From NCBI RefSeq assembly GCF_900110765.1, contig NZ_FOEO01000028.1, positions 1-64,000 of the forward strand: a stretch of 64,000 bases of DNA. The letters run 5' to 3'. Made by a program: the position numbers and the translations under genes. Below are positions 36,517 through 45,300 of the stretch, piece after piece; the stretch's first letter is position 1, and each line of letters opens with the position of its first letter. A model generated the notes under the pieces. That model did no database searches. It was not told the origin of the DNA and worked only from the letters and a program-made list of their open reading frames with translations. The DNA is from Pseudomonas sp. NFACC02. GTDB lineage: Bacteria; Pseudomonadota; Gammaproteobacteria; Pseudomonadales; Pseudomonadaceae.

Positions 36517-37911
36517 ATGCACGATTCTCACAGCGAGCGCATGAGTGGCAGCGAAACCCGCGCGGCGGGCGGTCTCGCGCTGGTGTTCGCGTTCCGTATG
36601 CTCGGCATGTTCATGGTTCTGCCGGTCCTCGCGACCTATGGCATGGACCTGGCTGGCGCGAGCCCGGCACTCATTGGTCTGGCGATTGGCGCATACGGTC
36701 TGACGCAAGCGGTGCTGCAGATTCCCTTCGGGATTATTTCCGACCGCATCGGTCGTCGCCCGGTCATTTACCTGGGGCTGATCGTGTTCGCCTTGGGCAG
36801 CGTCCTGGCTGCGCAGTCGACATCGATCTGGGGCGTGATCGCCGGCCGCATTTTACAAGGGGCCGGTGCGATTTCCGCGGCGGTCATGGCGCTGCTCTCT
36901 GACCTGACCCGTGAGCAGCACCGCACCAAAGCGATGGCCATGATCGGCATGACCATTGGCGTCTCGTTTGCCGTTGCAATGGTGATTGGTCCGATCCTGA
37001 CCAGCGCGTTCGGCCTGTCGGGATTGTTTCTGGCCACGGGCGCGATGGCGCTTGTCGGCGTCGGGATCGTGGCCTTCGTCGTGCCCAAGTCGACCGTGAC
37101 GCTGCAGCATCGCGAGTCAGGTCTTGCGAAACAGGCACTGGGCGCGACCCTCCGGCACCCGGACTTGCTCCGCCTGGATTTAGGTATCTTTGCGTTGCAC
37201 GCGATGCTGATGTCCAGTTTCGTCGCGTTACCGCTGGCGCTGGTCGAGAAAGCCGGTTTGCCCAAAGAGCAGCACTGGTGGGTCTACCTGACTGCGCTGC
37301 TGATTTCCTTCTTCGCCATGATCCCGTTCATCATTTACGGCGAGAAAAAGCGTCAGATGAAGCGGGTCTTGCTCGGCGCCGTCTTGGTATTGATGCTCAC
37401 TGAACTATTCTTTTGGGAGTTCGGTGACACGCTTCGGGCATTGGTGATTGGCACGGTTGTGTTTTTTACCGCGTTCAACTTGCTGGAAGCCTCGCTTCCA
37501 TCGTTGATCAGCAAGGTGTCTCCGGCGGGCGGGAAGGGCACGGCGATGGGGATTTATTCCACCAGCCAGTTCCTCGGTTCGGCGGCAGGCGGCATTCTCG
37601 GCGGCTGGTTGTTTCAGCACGGTGGACTGGACGTGGTGTTCCTCGGCGGCGCCGGTCTGGCCGCCATCTGGCTCGCGTTTGCTGTTACCATGCGCGAACC
37701 TCCGTACGTGACCAGCCTTCGCTTGCCGTTGTCGCCCGAGGCTCAACGCGACACAGGCCTGGCCGATCGCGTGTTGGCCGTACGTGGAGTAACAGATGCA
37801 GTAGTGGTTGCCGACGAGGCTGCCATCTATATCAAATTTGACAAAGAACTGTTGGATCGGGCGTCTTTCGACGAAGTGGTCAATCCAGCGTCGGAAACGT
37901 GTGAAGCCTAG
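36517..37911 (+). CDS. MFS transporter, YajR-like, with C-terminal ferredoxin-like domain
   Basis: Inner-membrane major facilitator of 464 residues with 12 predicted helices; substrate unknown. Motif A in the 2-3 loop reads GIISDRIGRRPVIY. The last roughly 50 residues (LADRVLAVRGVTDAVVV onward) form a soluble beta-alpha-beta module like the YAM domain of E. coli YajR, a feature most MFS exporters lack. The gene between uvrA and ssb is conserved in Pseudomonas (PA4233). Ten bases separate its stop from ssb, so ssb may be co-transcribed. Confidence 0.9.
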   Translation: MHDSHSERMSGSETRAAGGLALVFAFRMLGMFMVLPVLATYGMDLAGASPALIGLAIGAYGLTQAVLQIPFGIISDRIGRRPVIYLGLIVFALGSVLAAQSTSIWGVIAGRILQGAGAISAAVMALLSDLTREQHRTKAMAMIGMTIGVSFAVAMVIGPILTSAFGLSGLFLATGAMALVGVGIVAFVVPKSTVTLQHRESGLAKQALGATLRHPDLLRLDLGIFALHAMLMSSFVALPLALVEKAGLPKEQHWWVYLTALLISFFAMIPFIIYGEKKRQMKRVLLGAVLVLMLTELFFWEFGDTLRALVIGTVVFFTAFNLLEASLPSLISKVSPAGGKGTAMGIYSTSQFLGSAAGGILGGWLFQHGGLDVVFLGGAGLAAIWLAFAVTMREPPYVTSLRLPLSPEAQRDTGLADRVLAVRGVTDAVVVADEAAIYIKFDKELLDRASFDEVVNPASETCEA

Positions 37912-37920
37912 GAGAACGTT

Positions 37921-38448
37921 ATGGCCCGTGGGGTTAACAAAGTCATATTGGTCGGCACATGCGGCCAGGATCCCGAAGTCCGCTACATGCCTAACGGTAA
38001 TGCCGTGACCAACCTGAGTCTGGCGACCAGCGAACAGTGGACCGACAAACAAACCGGTCAGAAAGTCGAAAAGACCGAATGGCACCGCGTGTCGATGTTC
38101 GGCAAGGTCGCAGAAATCGCCGGCGAGTACCTGCGTAAAGGCTCGCAGGTCTACATCGAAGGCAAGCTGCAGACCCGCGAGTGGGAAAAAGACGGCATCA
38201 AGCGTTACACCACTGAAATCATCGTCGACATGCAGGGCACCATGCAGCTGTTGGGCGGCCGTCCGCAAGGCGAAGGCGCTCCACAGGGCCAAGGCGGTGG
38301 CGGTTATCAGAACTCCGCACCTCGTCCGCAGCAACAGTCGCGTCCGCAGGCCGCTCCTCAGCCTCAGCGTGAATCCCGTCCAGCTCCGCAACAGGCGCCA
38401 CAGCCAGCACCTGACTTCGACAGCTTCGACGACGATATTCCGTTCTAG
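37921..38448 (+). CDS. ssb: Single-stranded DNA-binding protein
   Basis: Coats single-stranded DNA and recruits replication and repair enzymes. The 175 residues comprise an N-terminal OB fold (1 to about 108), a Gln/Pro/Gly-rich linker and the acidic tip DSFDDDIPF that docks partner proteins. ATG 37921 follows AGGAGAACGTT. Confidence 0.99.
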   Translation: MARGVNKVILVGTCGQDPEVRYMPNGNAVTNLSLATSEQWTDKQTGQKVEKTEWHRVSMFGKVAEIAGEYLRKGSQVYIEGKLQTREWEKDGIKRYTTEIIVDMQGTMQLLGGRPQGEGAPQGQGGGGYQNSAPRPQQQSRPQAAPQPQRESRPAPQQAPQPAPDFDSFDDDIPF

Positions 38449-38482
38449 ATCCCTGCAGATCGAACACGATAACGCTTCGAAC

Positions 38483-38523
38483 AAAAAAGCCCCCGGACAG
38501 CACAGCTGCCGGGGGCTTTTTTT
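38483..38523. terminator. Bidirectional terminator after ssb
   Basis: AAAAAAGCCCCCGG pairs with CCGGGGGCTTTTTT, with a small inner CAGC/GCTG stem. It lies between the converging ssb and DUF1348 genes. Confidence 0.92.
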
Positions 38524-38567
38524 CAGGTCGGAACCTTTCACATTCGGGCTGTACAGGCGTCAGTGCG

Positions 38568-39047
38568 TTACAGCCCCAAATCCGACAAGCTCGGATGATC
38601 ATCAGGACGGCGACCCAGTGGCCAATGGAATTTGCGCTCGGATTCCTTGATCGGCATGTCGTTGATGCAGGCGAAACGATTAGCCATCAGGCCGTCTTCG
38701 TTGAATTCCCAGTTTTCGTTGCCGTACGAGCGGTACCAGTTGCCTGAGTCGTCGTGCCATTCGTAGGCGTAACGGACGGCAATGCGGTTGTCGGTGAAGG
38801 CCCACAGTTCTTTGATCAACCGGTAATCCAGCTCTTTCTTCCACTTGCGCGTCAGGAAGCCCTTGGCCTCTTCACGGTTGGTGGCGAACTCGGCGCGGTT
38901 GCGCCATTTGGTGTCGAGGGTGTAGGCCAGCGACACTTTTTCCGGATCACGGCTGTTCCAGCCGTCTTCGGCCAGGCGGACCTTTTCGATGGCCGATTCG
39001 CGGGTGAAAGGGGGAAGTGGCGGGCGAGTTTGGGCATTGGACGACAT
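38568..39047 (-). CDS. DUF1348 family protein, NTF2-like fold
   Basis: A 159-residue soluble protein of the DUF1348/nuclear transport factor 2-like superfamily; biochemical role unknown. Typical residues include EDGWNSRDPEKVSLAYT near the N-terminus and NRIAVRYAYEWHDDSGNW in the centre. It lies 58 bp downstream of the tetR gene on the same strand, so the two are probably one transcript under the palindrome at 39688. Confidence 0.85.
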   Translation of the reverse strand: MSSNAQTRPPLPPFTRESAIEKVRLAEDGWNSRDPEKVSLAYTLDTKWRNRAEFATNREEAKGFLTRKWKKELDYRLIKELWAFTDNRIAVRYAYEWHDDSGNWYRSYGNENWEFNEDGLMANRFACINDMPIKESERKFHWPLGRRPDDHPSLSDLGL

Positions 39048-39105
39048 AGTGAAGCCTCCATTGATGAGTTCAGCGTTGGGTAAAGCGTTCTTGAAGTTCA
39101 GGCCT

Positions 39106-39675
39106 CTAGGGCGACGCCTGTTTCAGCAGTAGCTGCGCAACGTCCTTTGCGCTGTCGGCGGCACTGAAGTCCCCCATGACACGGGCCGTGGTGATGGCGC
39201 CTTCCATTAGAATCAGCAGCTGTCTGGCCAGCGCCGACGGTTGCTCGACGTTCAACTGCTCGCACAGCTCAAGTGTGTAATCGAACAACTTCTGTTTATG
39301 CCGCTTGGCGATCAAACGAATCGGGTCGTTCGGGTCGCCAATCTCGCCGGCGGTGTTGATAAAGGCACAGCCGTGAAATCCTTCGGATTCAAACCAGCCT
39401 TTGAGCACGTCAAACATCTTGAGGATGCGCGCTCCGGCGTTCTCAGCCTTGTCCGACTCCGTCCTGAACCAGGCCATCCAGCGGACATCCCGCGCGTTCA
39501 GCGCTGCGGCGGCCACCTCGTCCTTCGTCGCGAAGTAACGGTAAATACTTTTCCTCGCGACGCCGGACGTTTTCACCAGAAGGTCCATGCCGGTGGCGTG
39601 GATGCCGTTCTGGTAGATCAGTTGCTCGGCGGTCGCGAGAATCTTTTCACGTGTTTCGGTTGTGGGTGCGTTCAT
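39106..39675 (-). CDS. TetR/AcrR family transcriptional regulator
   Basis: A 189-residue regulator: N-terminal helix-turn-helix (about 5-52; GMDLLVKTSGVARKSIYRYF) and a ligand-binding C-terminal domain. ATG 39675 is selected because the HTH begins six residues later and the frame's upstream extension is not TetR-like. A perfect 14-bp palindrome lies 12 bp upstream. It likely represses itself and the DUF1348 gene; the divergent mscS-like gene is a further possible target. Ligand unknown. Confidence 0.92.
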   Translation of the reverse strand: MNAPTTETREKILATAEQLIYQNGIHATGMDLLVKTSGVARKSIYRYFATKDEVAAAALNARDVRWMAWFRTESDKAENAGARILKMFDVLKGWFESEGFHGCAFINTAGEIGDPNDPIRLIAKRHKQKLFDYTLELCEQLNVEQPSALARQLLILMEGAITTARVMGDFSAADSAKDVAQLLLKQASP

Positions 39676-39687
39676 GGGACTTAAGGT

Positions 39688-39701
39688 AGAACGATCGTTC
39701 T
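39688..39701. promoter_or_regulatory. TetR operator candidate
   Basis: Perfect palindrome AGAACGATCGTTCT, 12 bp upstream of the tetR start codon and 149 bp before the mechanosensitive channel gene. Position and symmetry fit a TetR dimer site. Confidence 0.65.
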
Positions 39702-39850
39702 CCTTGGTCAAGCGACTTTTGAAAAATGATTGATTCCGCCGCCTTGTCGCCATCCGCAGATGAAGGATTTGGCTCGGCGCCGAACTTGGCGGGCAAATGT
39801 GGATCAGTTCCAGTGGGCCTTGATTCCGCCGTCCCTCATGACTCAAAGGA

Positions 39851-42019
39851 GTGACCAGCGTTTTGCCGAACTTCAAATCCGTCCTGCTGATGTGCCTGCT
39901 GCTTGGCGTGGGCAGTTCCAACGTCATGGCCGCCGACGCGCCTGCCGCAAGCACTGCACAGTCGTCGGCACCCGCCGATTCTGCTCCTGCAACAGAACCT
40001 GCCAAGCCGGAGATTCTGGTGAAGGGAGGATTGCTCGGTGCGATCAGCTCCAGTATCGACAGCGTTCAGGACAAGCTGGATCTTGACGAGAATATCTTCG
40101 ACGCCTGGCGCCTGCGTGCAGACCGTGCTGCGGATGAGATCGATACGCTCGTCAATAAGCCGCTGGCGCGTTCGCCGTGGAGCATCACCAGCGACTTTCT
40201 GATTCTGTCGGCGGTGTGGATCGGAGCATTTTTGCTGCTCAATCGCATCGCCACCTTTATCGTTGGTCGCCTGTCGCGGCGGCGCGTGTTGATCAAACGT
40301 CAGCGGCTTCAGGGAGTGCTGAGCTACGTTCTGCCTTTCACGATTCCCGCGCTGATCTGTCTGCCGCTGACGCTTTATGTCAGCCACTTCATGTCAGCCT
40401 CGATCGGTCGCGCGCTGGCGTTGTGTCTGGCGTATTCGACCAGCAGCGGTATCTTTTCAACCTCTGTGCTGCTGTCCGTCATCGTGCTGTTCAACGCGGG
40501 GCATAAGCGCGCGGCGGTCCGCGTCATTCGGGGCTACGCACCGCATCCCTTGTTCATCATCGGCTTTCTTGCCGCCTTGAGTGATGCGCTGACCAGTCCA
40601 CAGATTTCCCGTCAGTTTGGCGGCAACTTCACCACCAGCGTCGCGGCGTTTACCGGGCTGATGGCTTCCGTGATGTTCTGCATCGTGGTGATCAGGATGC
40701 GCAGGCCCGTGGCCCATCTGATTCGAAACCGGTCGCTGAGCGCGCGGCTGGCACGGCCGGCGCTGCAACAGACGCTGAAGATCTTTTCGAGCCTTTGGCA
40801 TTTGCCGATTCTGCTGATGATTCTGGTCTCGGCCGTGAACCTGATCGGCGCCGGCGAGGACAGTCAGGAAGCGCTCCGTTGCGCCTTGTTGACCACGGTC
40901 TTGCTCATCGGCACGGTGTTTCTGAGCACCTTGTTTCAGCACATGTTCAAACCCGCCGAACGCCATACTGGACGTGTCTACAAAGAGCGTCTGCTGAGTT
41001 TGCTGCACGCGGTGCTGCGCATTGCGCTGGCGATCGGGTTTATCGAGCTGTTGGGCAGGATCTGGGGTTTTTCGTTGTTCGAATTCGCCCAACGTAATGC
41101 GTTGGGTAAGGTCATCAGCGACTCGCTCAGCAGTATCGGGATGATCTTCCTGGTGACGTGGTTGCTGTGGGTGGTCATGGATACCGCGATTCAGGAGGCC
41201 CTCAAGCCGCCGACCAACAACCGCTCTTCGCGTCAGCCCAGCACGCGGGTGAAAACCATCCTTCCCCTGCTGCGCAACGCGATCAAAATTGTTCTGGTGG
41301 TGATCTGCACCATCACTACCATGGCCAATCTGGGCATCAATGTGGCGCCGCTGCTGGCGGGTGCGGGGGTCGTCGGTCTGGCCATCGGTTTCGGTTCCCA
41401 GCAACTGGTTCAGGACGTAATCACCGGGTTGTTCATCATCATCGAAGACACCATTTCCATCGGCGACTGGGTGGTGCTGGACTCCGGTCATGCCGGTACG
41501 GTGGAAAGCCTGACCATTCGCACGTTGCGCCTGCGTGACGGCAAGGGCTTCGTGCATTCGGTGCCGTTTGGCCAGATCAAGGCGGTGACGAACCAGTCGC
41601 GCCAGTTCGCGTATGCGTTCTTCTCGTTCCAGTTCACTTACGATTCGGATGTGGATTCGGCGACTTCGTTGATTCGCGAGGCGGGGCAGGCGATCAGCGA
41701 CGACTTCTTGCTGTCGAGCAAGCTGCAAGGTCCGCTGGAGGTGTTCGGCCTGGATCGCATGGACATGAACGGGATCGTGATTACAGCGCAGTTCCGCACG
41801 TCGTCGGGCGGGCAGTATGCGGTGAGTCGTGCGTTCAACGACAAACTCAAGCGGCTTGTGGATAAGTCGACGGATGTACGGTTTGCGCAAACTTATCCAC
41901 AACTCGTCATGAGTCCGCATAACGGGGGAAGGCCGCCGTTGGAGGAGGGCGATGGGCAGCAGCCGTTGCCGGGCAAGACCTCGGTGGTGAACAAGGACGG
42001 CTCGGAAAGCCCGGCCTAG
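39851..42019 (+). CDS. Large MscS-family mechanosensitive channel
   Basis: Inner-membrane tension-gated channel, 722 residues, with a signal peptide (cut near residue 27), an alanine/serine-rich periplasmic segment, about 11 membrane helices and the MscS pore. The pore segment starts near N497 (VAPLLAGAGVVGLAIGFG, then SQQLVQDVITGLF), followed by the cytoplasmic beta domain. Size and layout resemble E. coli YbiO rather than MscS (286 aa). GTG 39851 overlaps the AGGAG motif, so TTG 39863, 11 bases after it, may be the true start. Confidence 0.9.
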   Translation: MTSVLPNFKSVLLMCLLLGVGSSNVMAADAPAASTAQSSAPADSAPATEPAKPEILVKGGLLGAISSSIDSVQDKLDLDENIFDAWRLRADRAADEIDTLVNKPLARSPWSITSDFLILSAVWIGAFLLLNRIATFIVGRLSRRRVLIKRQRLQGVLSYVLPFTIPALICLPLTLYVSHFMSASIGRALALCLAYSTSSGIFSTSVLLSVIVLFNAGHKRAAVRVIRGYAPHPLFIIGFLAALSDALTSPQISRQFGGNFTTSVAAFTGLMASVMFCIVVIRMRRPVAHLIRNRSLSARLARPALQQTLKIFSSLWHLPILLMILVSAVNLIGAGEDSQEALRCALLTTVLLIGTVFLSTLFQHMFKPAERHTGRVYKERLLSLLHAVLRIALAIGFIELLGRIWGFSLFEFAQRNALGKVISDSLSSIGMIFLVTWLLWVVMDTAIQEALKPPTNNRSSRQPSTRVKTILPLLRNAIKIVLVVICTITTMANLGINVAPLLAGAGVVGLAIGFGSQQLVQDVITGLFIIIEDTISIGDWVVLDSGHAGTVESLTIRTLRLRDGKGFVHSVPFGQIKAVTNQSRQFAYAFFSFQFTYDSDVDSATSLIREAGQAISDDFLLSSKLQGPLEVFGLDRMDMNGIVITAQFRTSSGGQYAVSRAFNDKLKRLVDKSTDVRFAQTYPQLVMSPHNGGRPPLEEGDGQQPLPGKTSVVNKDGSESPA

Positions 42020-42090
42020 CGGCGGATGTTAGCGATAGCAGGCTTGTTGCGGGTCGCGTTCGGATTAAGGTGGTGGTCGGCGACATCATC

Positions 42091-42356
42091 GGTGAATGAC
42101 AGACCGCATTCGCGGCCCTCGTAACCTCGGACGGCTCCTACAGGGGGGCGTGGCGTTTCGATGCTTTGCGGCGTATACCCAACCGGTGGAGCCGGCTTGC
42201 TGGCGAAGGGGATTGGGCATCGGCATCGAGGGTGAATGACAGACCGCTTTCGCGGCCCTCGTAACCTCGGACGGCTCCTACAGGGATCGAGGGGGTTCGA
42301 TGCTTTGCGGCGTACACACAACCGGTGGGAGCGAGTTTGCTGGCGAATGCGGTGGG
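42091..42356. repeat. Two tandem 140-bp units made of REP-type elements
   Basis: The 353-bp gap 42020-42372 contains no gene. A unit starting GGTGAATGACAGACCGC at 42091 recurs at 42231 (period 140), ending near 42220 and 42356. Each unit joins a REP-like block (revcomp starts GTAGGAGCCGTCCGAGG) to a GGTGGAGC..CTTGCTGGCGAA block. These are pseudomonad extragenic palindromic elements in a BIME-like array. Confidence 0.85.
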
Positions 42357-42372
42357 GCAGCGGATGGAGCTT

Positions 42373-45300
42373 TTACCTGAACAACCGGTCGCGCACCTGC
42401 AACATCATTTCGGCATCCAGCTCGCCCCAATACAGTGGTTTGCCTGCGACGATCGCCGCGATGGGAACGCCGTCGCGATACACCAGTCGGTTGCCGACCA
42501 CCGCTGCTACTTTCGCCCCGGGCAGCAAGGTACCGGCGAGGTTGAGCGGGTCGACACCGCTGACGCCAATCAGGCTGCCATCCAGTGGGCGCTTGCGCAC
42601 GTCCCGCAGCACAGGAATGGCCTCTGGCAGCGCGAACTGTTCACCGGCCAGACCTGCAACGAAGCGTCCACCGCGGATGTCGCCGCGTGCTTCCAGTCGA
42701 TGAAACGTCCTGAGCAACTCGCGCCAGTTGGGCAGCCAGTCGGCTTCTCGCTCGAGTAATCGCCAGAAAACCACCCCATAGCGGCGTAGCAACGTCCTGG
42801 CAATGTGTTCGAGCGTGTCATTGTCGAGTCGTTGCGCCGAGGCAGACGCGTTGGCGGGTGGGCGGCGCAGTAATGCCCAGCGGCCGGCATCGTCCATTCC
42901 GCCGATAAATGCACCTCGATTGCGTCGGCTGGTGTGCGCCGCGCGCTTGCTGGCGGGCGTGACCAGTGCCCGCAGTCCGGCAAAACTGTCGGCGTTCACC
43001 AGACCGGCGCCGACCAGTTCCTGCAGCGCGTTCTCAAGCTCTGTGCGCAACAGATGCGCCTCCGAGGTCAGTTCATCGAAGAACATCGCGCCGTGGTCCG
43101 ACAGCACTTCATGAACCCGTTGCGCGCGCAACGACAGTTCGGTCGGCGCGGGCGGCTCGGTCAGCCCGCTCCACAAACGCACCTGTGGGCGCGGCAGCAG
43201 CACAATCGGCGTACTGCGCAAGGCAGCGCTGCCAACTTTGTTCCGACTGGTCAGACGCATCCACACCACCTTGCCGGAGCGACACAGGTCGTCCAGCCAG
43301 CTCTGGGAATAATCCTTCAAGCGCGCCGGAAGAATCTCGCTGTCCCAAGCGCCTGCCGCTGCGGAATACCCTTCGAGCTGTTCAACCACTTCGGGCAGTG
43401 CAGCCTTACCCTGGCTCCGGGTCGACGTGGACAGGCGCTGCCAGTCGAACAGAAACCGCATGAAGTCCTGCAACGAAACCGGCTCGATTTCCCGCCTCAG
43501 GCGCTTAACCGTATAGCGATGAATACGTGACAGCAGATGCCGCTCGCACCACTGTTCTTCGCTGACGCCGGGGCTGAAATGGCCGCGTAGTACATAGCCT
43601 TCGTTTTCCAGTTGCGCCAAGGCCTGAGTGACGTCGCCGGGTGATAAGGCCAATGGTTCGGCGATGGCCGACAACACCCTCGGCCCGAATCCGCTCAGGC
43701 GCGCGCGAACGATTTCGACGCGAGCGTCGTCCTCGCTCCACACTTCGTCGAATCCCGCCAATGCCGCCAGCGGCGGGTGCATCTCGGCGGCGGGATACAG
43801 CGCCTGCAGGCAGGTCAGCCGCTCCAGGGGAATCCACAGTGCTTGATCGGGCGTGACTTGCAGGCGAGTCGCTCGGCCAGAACGGGCGAGGCTTTCCAGC
43901 CATTTCATCCAGTCGCGTTGATCCCGGGCTTCCGCGCCGCTCACGCAACCGAGGCTCATCAAGGCTTCGTGCATCTCGTCCGGATTCTGAGGCTGCGGCC
44001 AGGCTTCTTCGCTGACCGCGACAATCGCATCGGCGTCGAGCGCGCCCAGATCGTCGCCAGACGCCGGGTCGCTCCAGCGTCGATTGAGGACGGCTTGGGT
44101 ACGTCGTTCCTCCAGAGGCGCGTCGTCCAGAAAGGTGTAGGGCTTGGCATTAAGAATTTCGGCCGCAAGTGGCGAGGGGGCAGGGAGATCGCGACTGATC
44201 AGCCGCACTTCGCCGTTCTCCATTCGGCGCAGCAAAGACAGCCAGCCCTCAGCGTCCATGGCTTCGTGCAGGCAATCGTCGAGGGTTTGCTCGACCAGCG
44301 GATGCTCAGGAACTTCACGTTCGCCGACCAGGTTCTCCAGGCAGGCAATCTGATCGGGAAATACCGTGGCAATCAGGTCTTCGCTCTTCATGCGCTGCAG
44401 TTGCGGCGCGACTTTTCGACCGCCCGCGTAACGTGGCAAGGCCAGTGCAACCCCGGCGTTCCAGCGCCAGCGCACGCCAAACAATGGTGCCTCGAGCACG
44501 GCCTGAATCAACAAATGCTCGGCCGTGTTCGAGTGCAGATAACGCCAGACGTCATCCAGTGCAAAACTGTGGGTAGTGGACAGCGACAGCACGATGGCGT
44601 CTTCGCTGGCGGCTGCCTGCAATTCGAAATTGAACGTGCGACAGAAGCGCTTGCGTAGCGCCAACCCCCAGGCGCGATTGATCCGGCTGCCAAAGGGCGT
44701 ATGGATGACCAGTTGTGTGCCGCCGGACTCATCGAAGAAGCGCTCCATCACCAAGGTGTCCTGGGACGGCAAGGCACCCAGCGCTGAGTGGGCGCGCGCG
44801 AGGTAGTCGACGATCTGTTCGGCGCTGGCGGTGTCCAGCCCGAGTGTGCTCATCAGCCAGTCGATGCACGGGAGCAGATTGGCGGGATGCGCCGTGAGCT
44901 GTTGGTCGATCTCAGCCTGCAACCGCGCGACGGCGAAGGAAAGCTCATTGCTTCGACCGGGCGCTTCACCCAGCCAGAACGGAATGTTGGGCGGTACGCC
45001 TTGAGCGTCTTCGACCCGCACGCGCCCGGCTTCGATGCGCAGGATCCGGTAAGACGTATTGCCGAGCTGGAAGATGTCTCCGGCGAGGCTTTCGACGGCA
45101 AAGTCTTCGTTGACCGTGCCGATGTTCAGCGCCTGCGGCTCCAGGATAACGCTGTAATCGGCGTTATCCGGAATCGTCCCGCCGCTGGTGACCGCCGTCA
45201 GCTTGCTGCCGCGTCGACCCCGCAACGTGCGGGTCACGGCGTCGCGATGCAGATAAGCCGCACGCACGCCCTGACGACCGCTGTAGCCTTCGGCGAGCAT

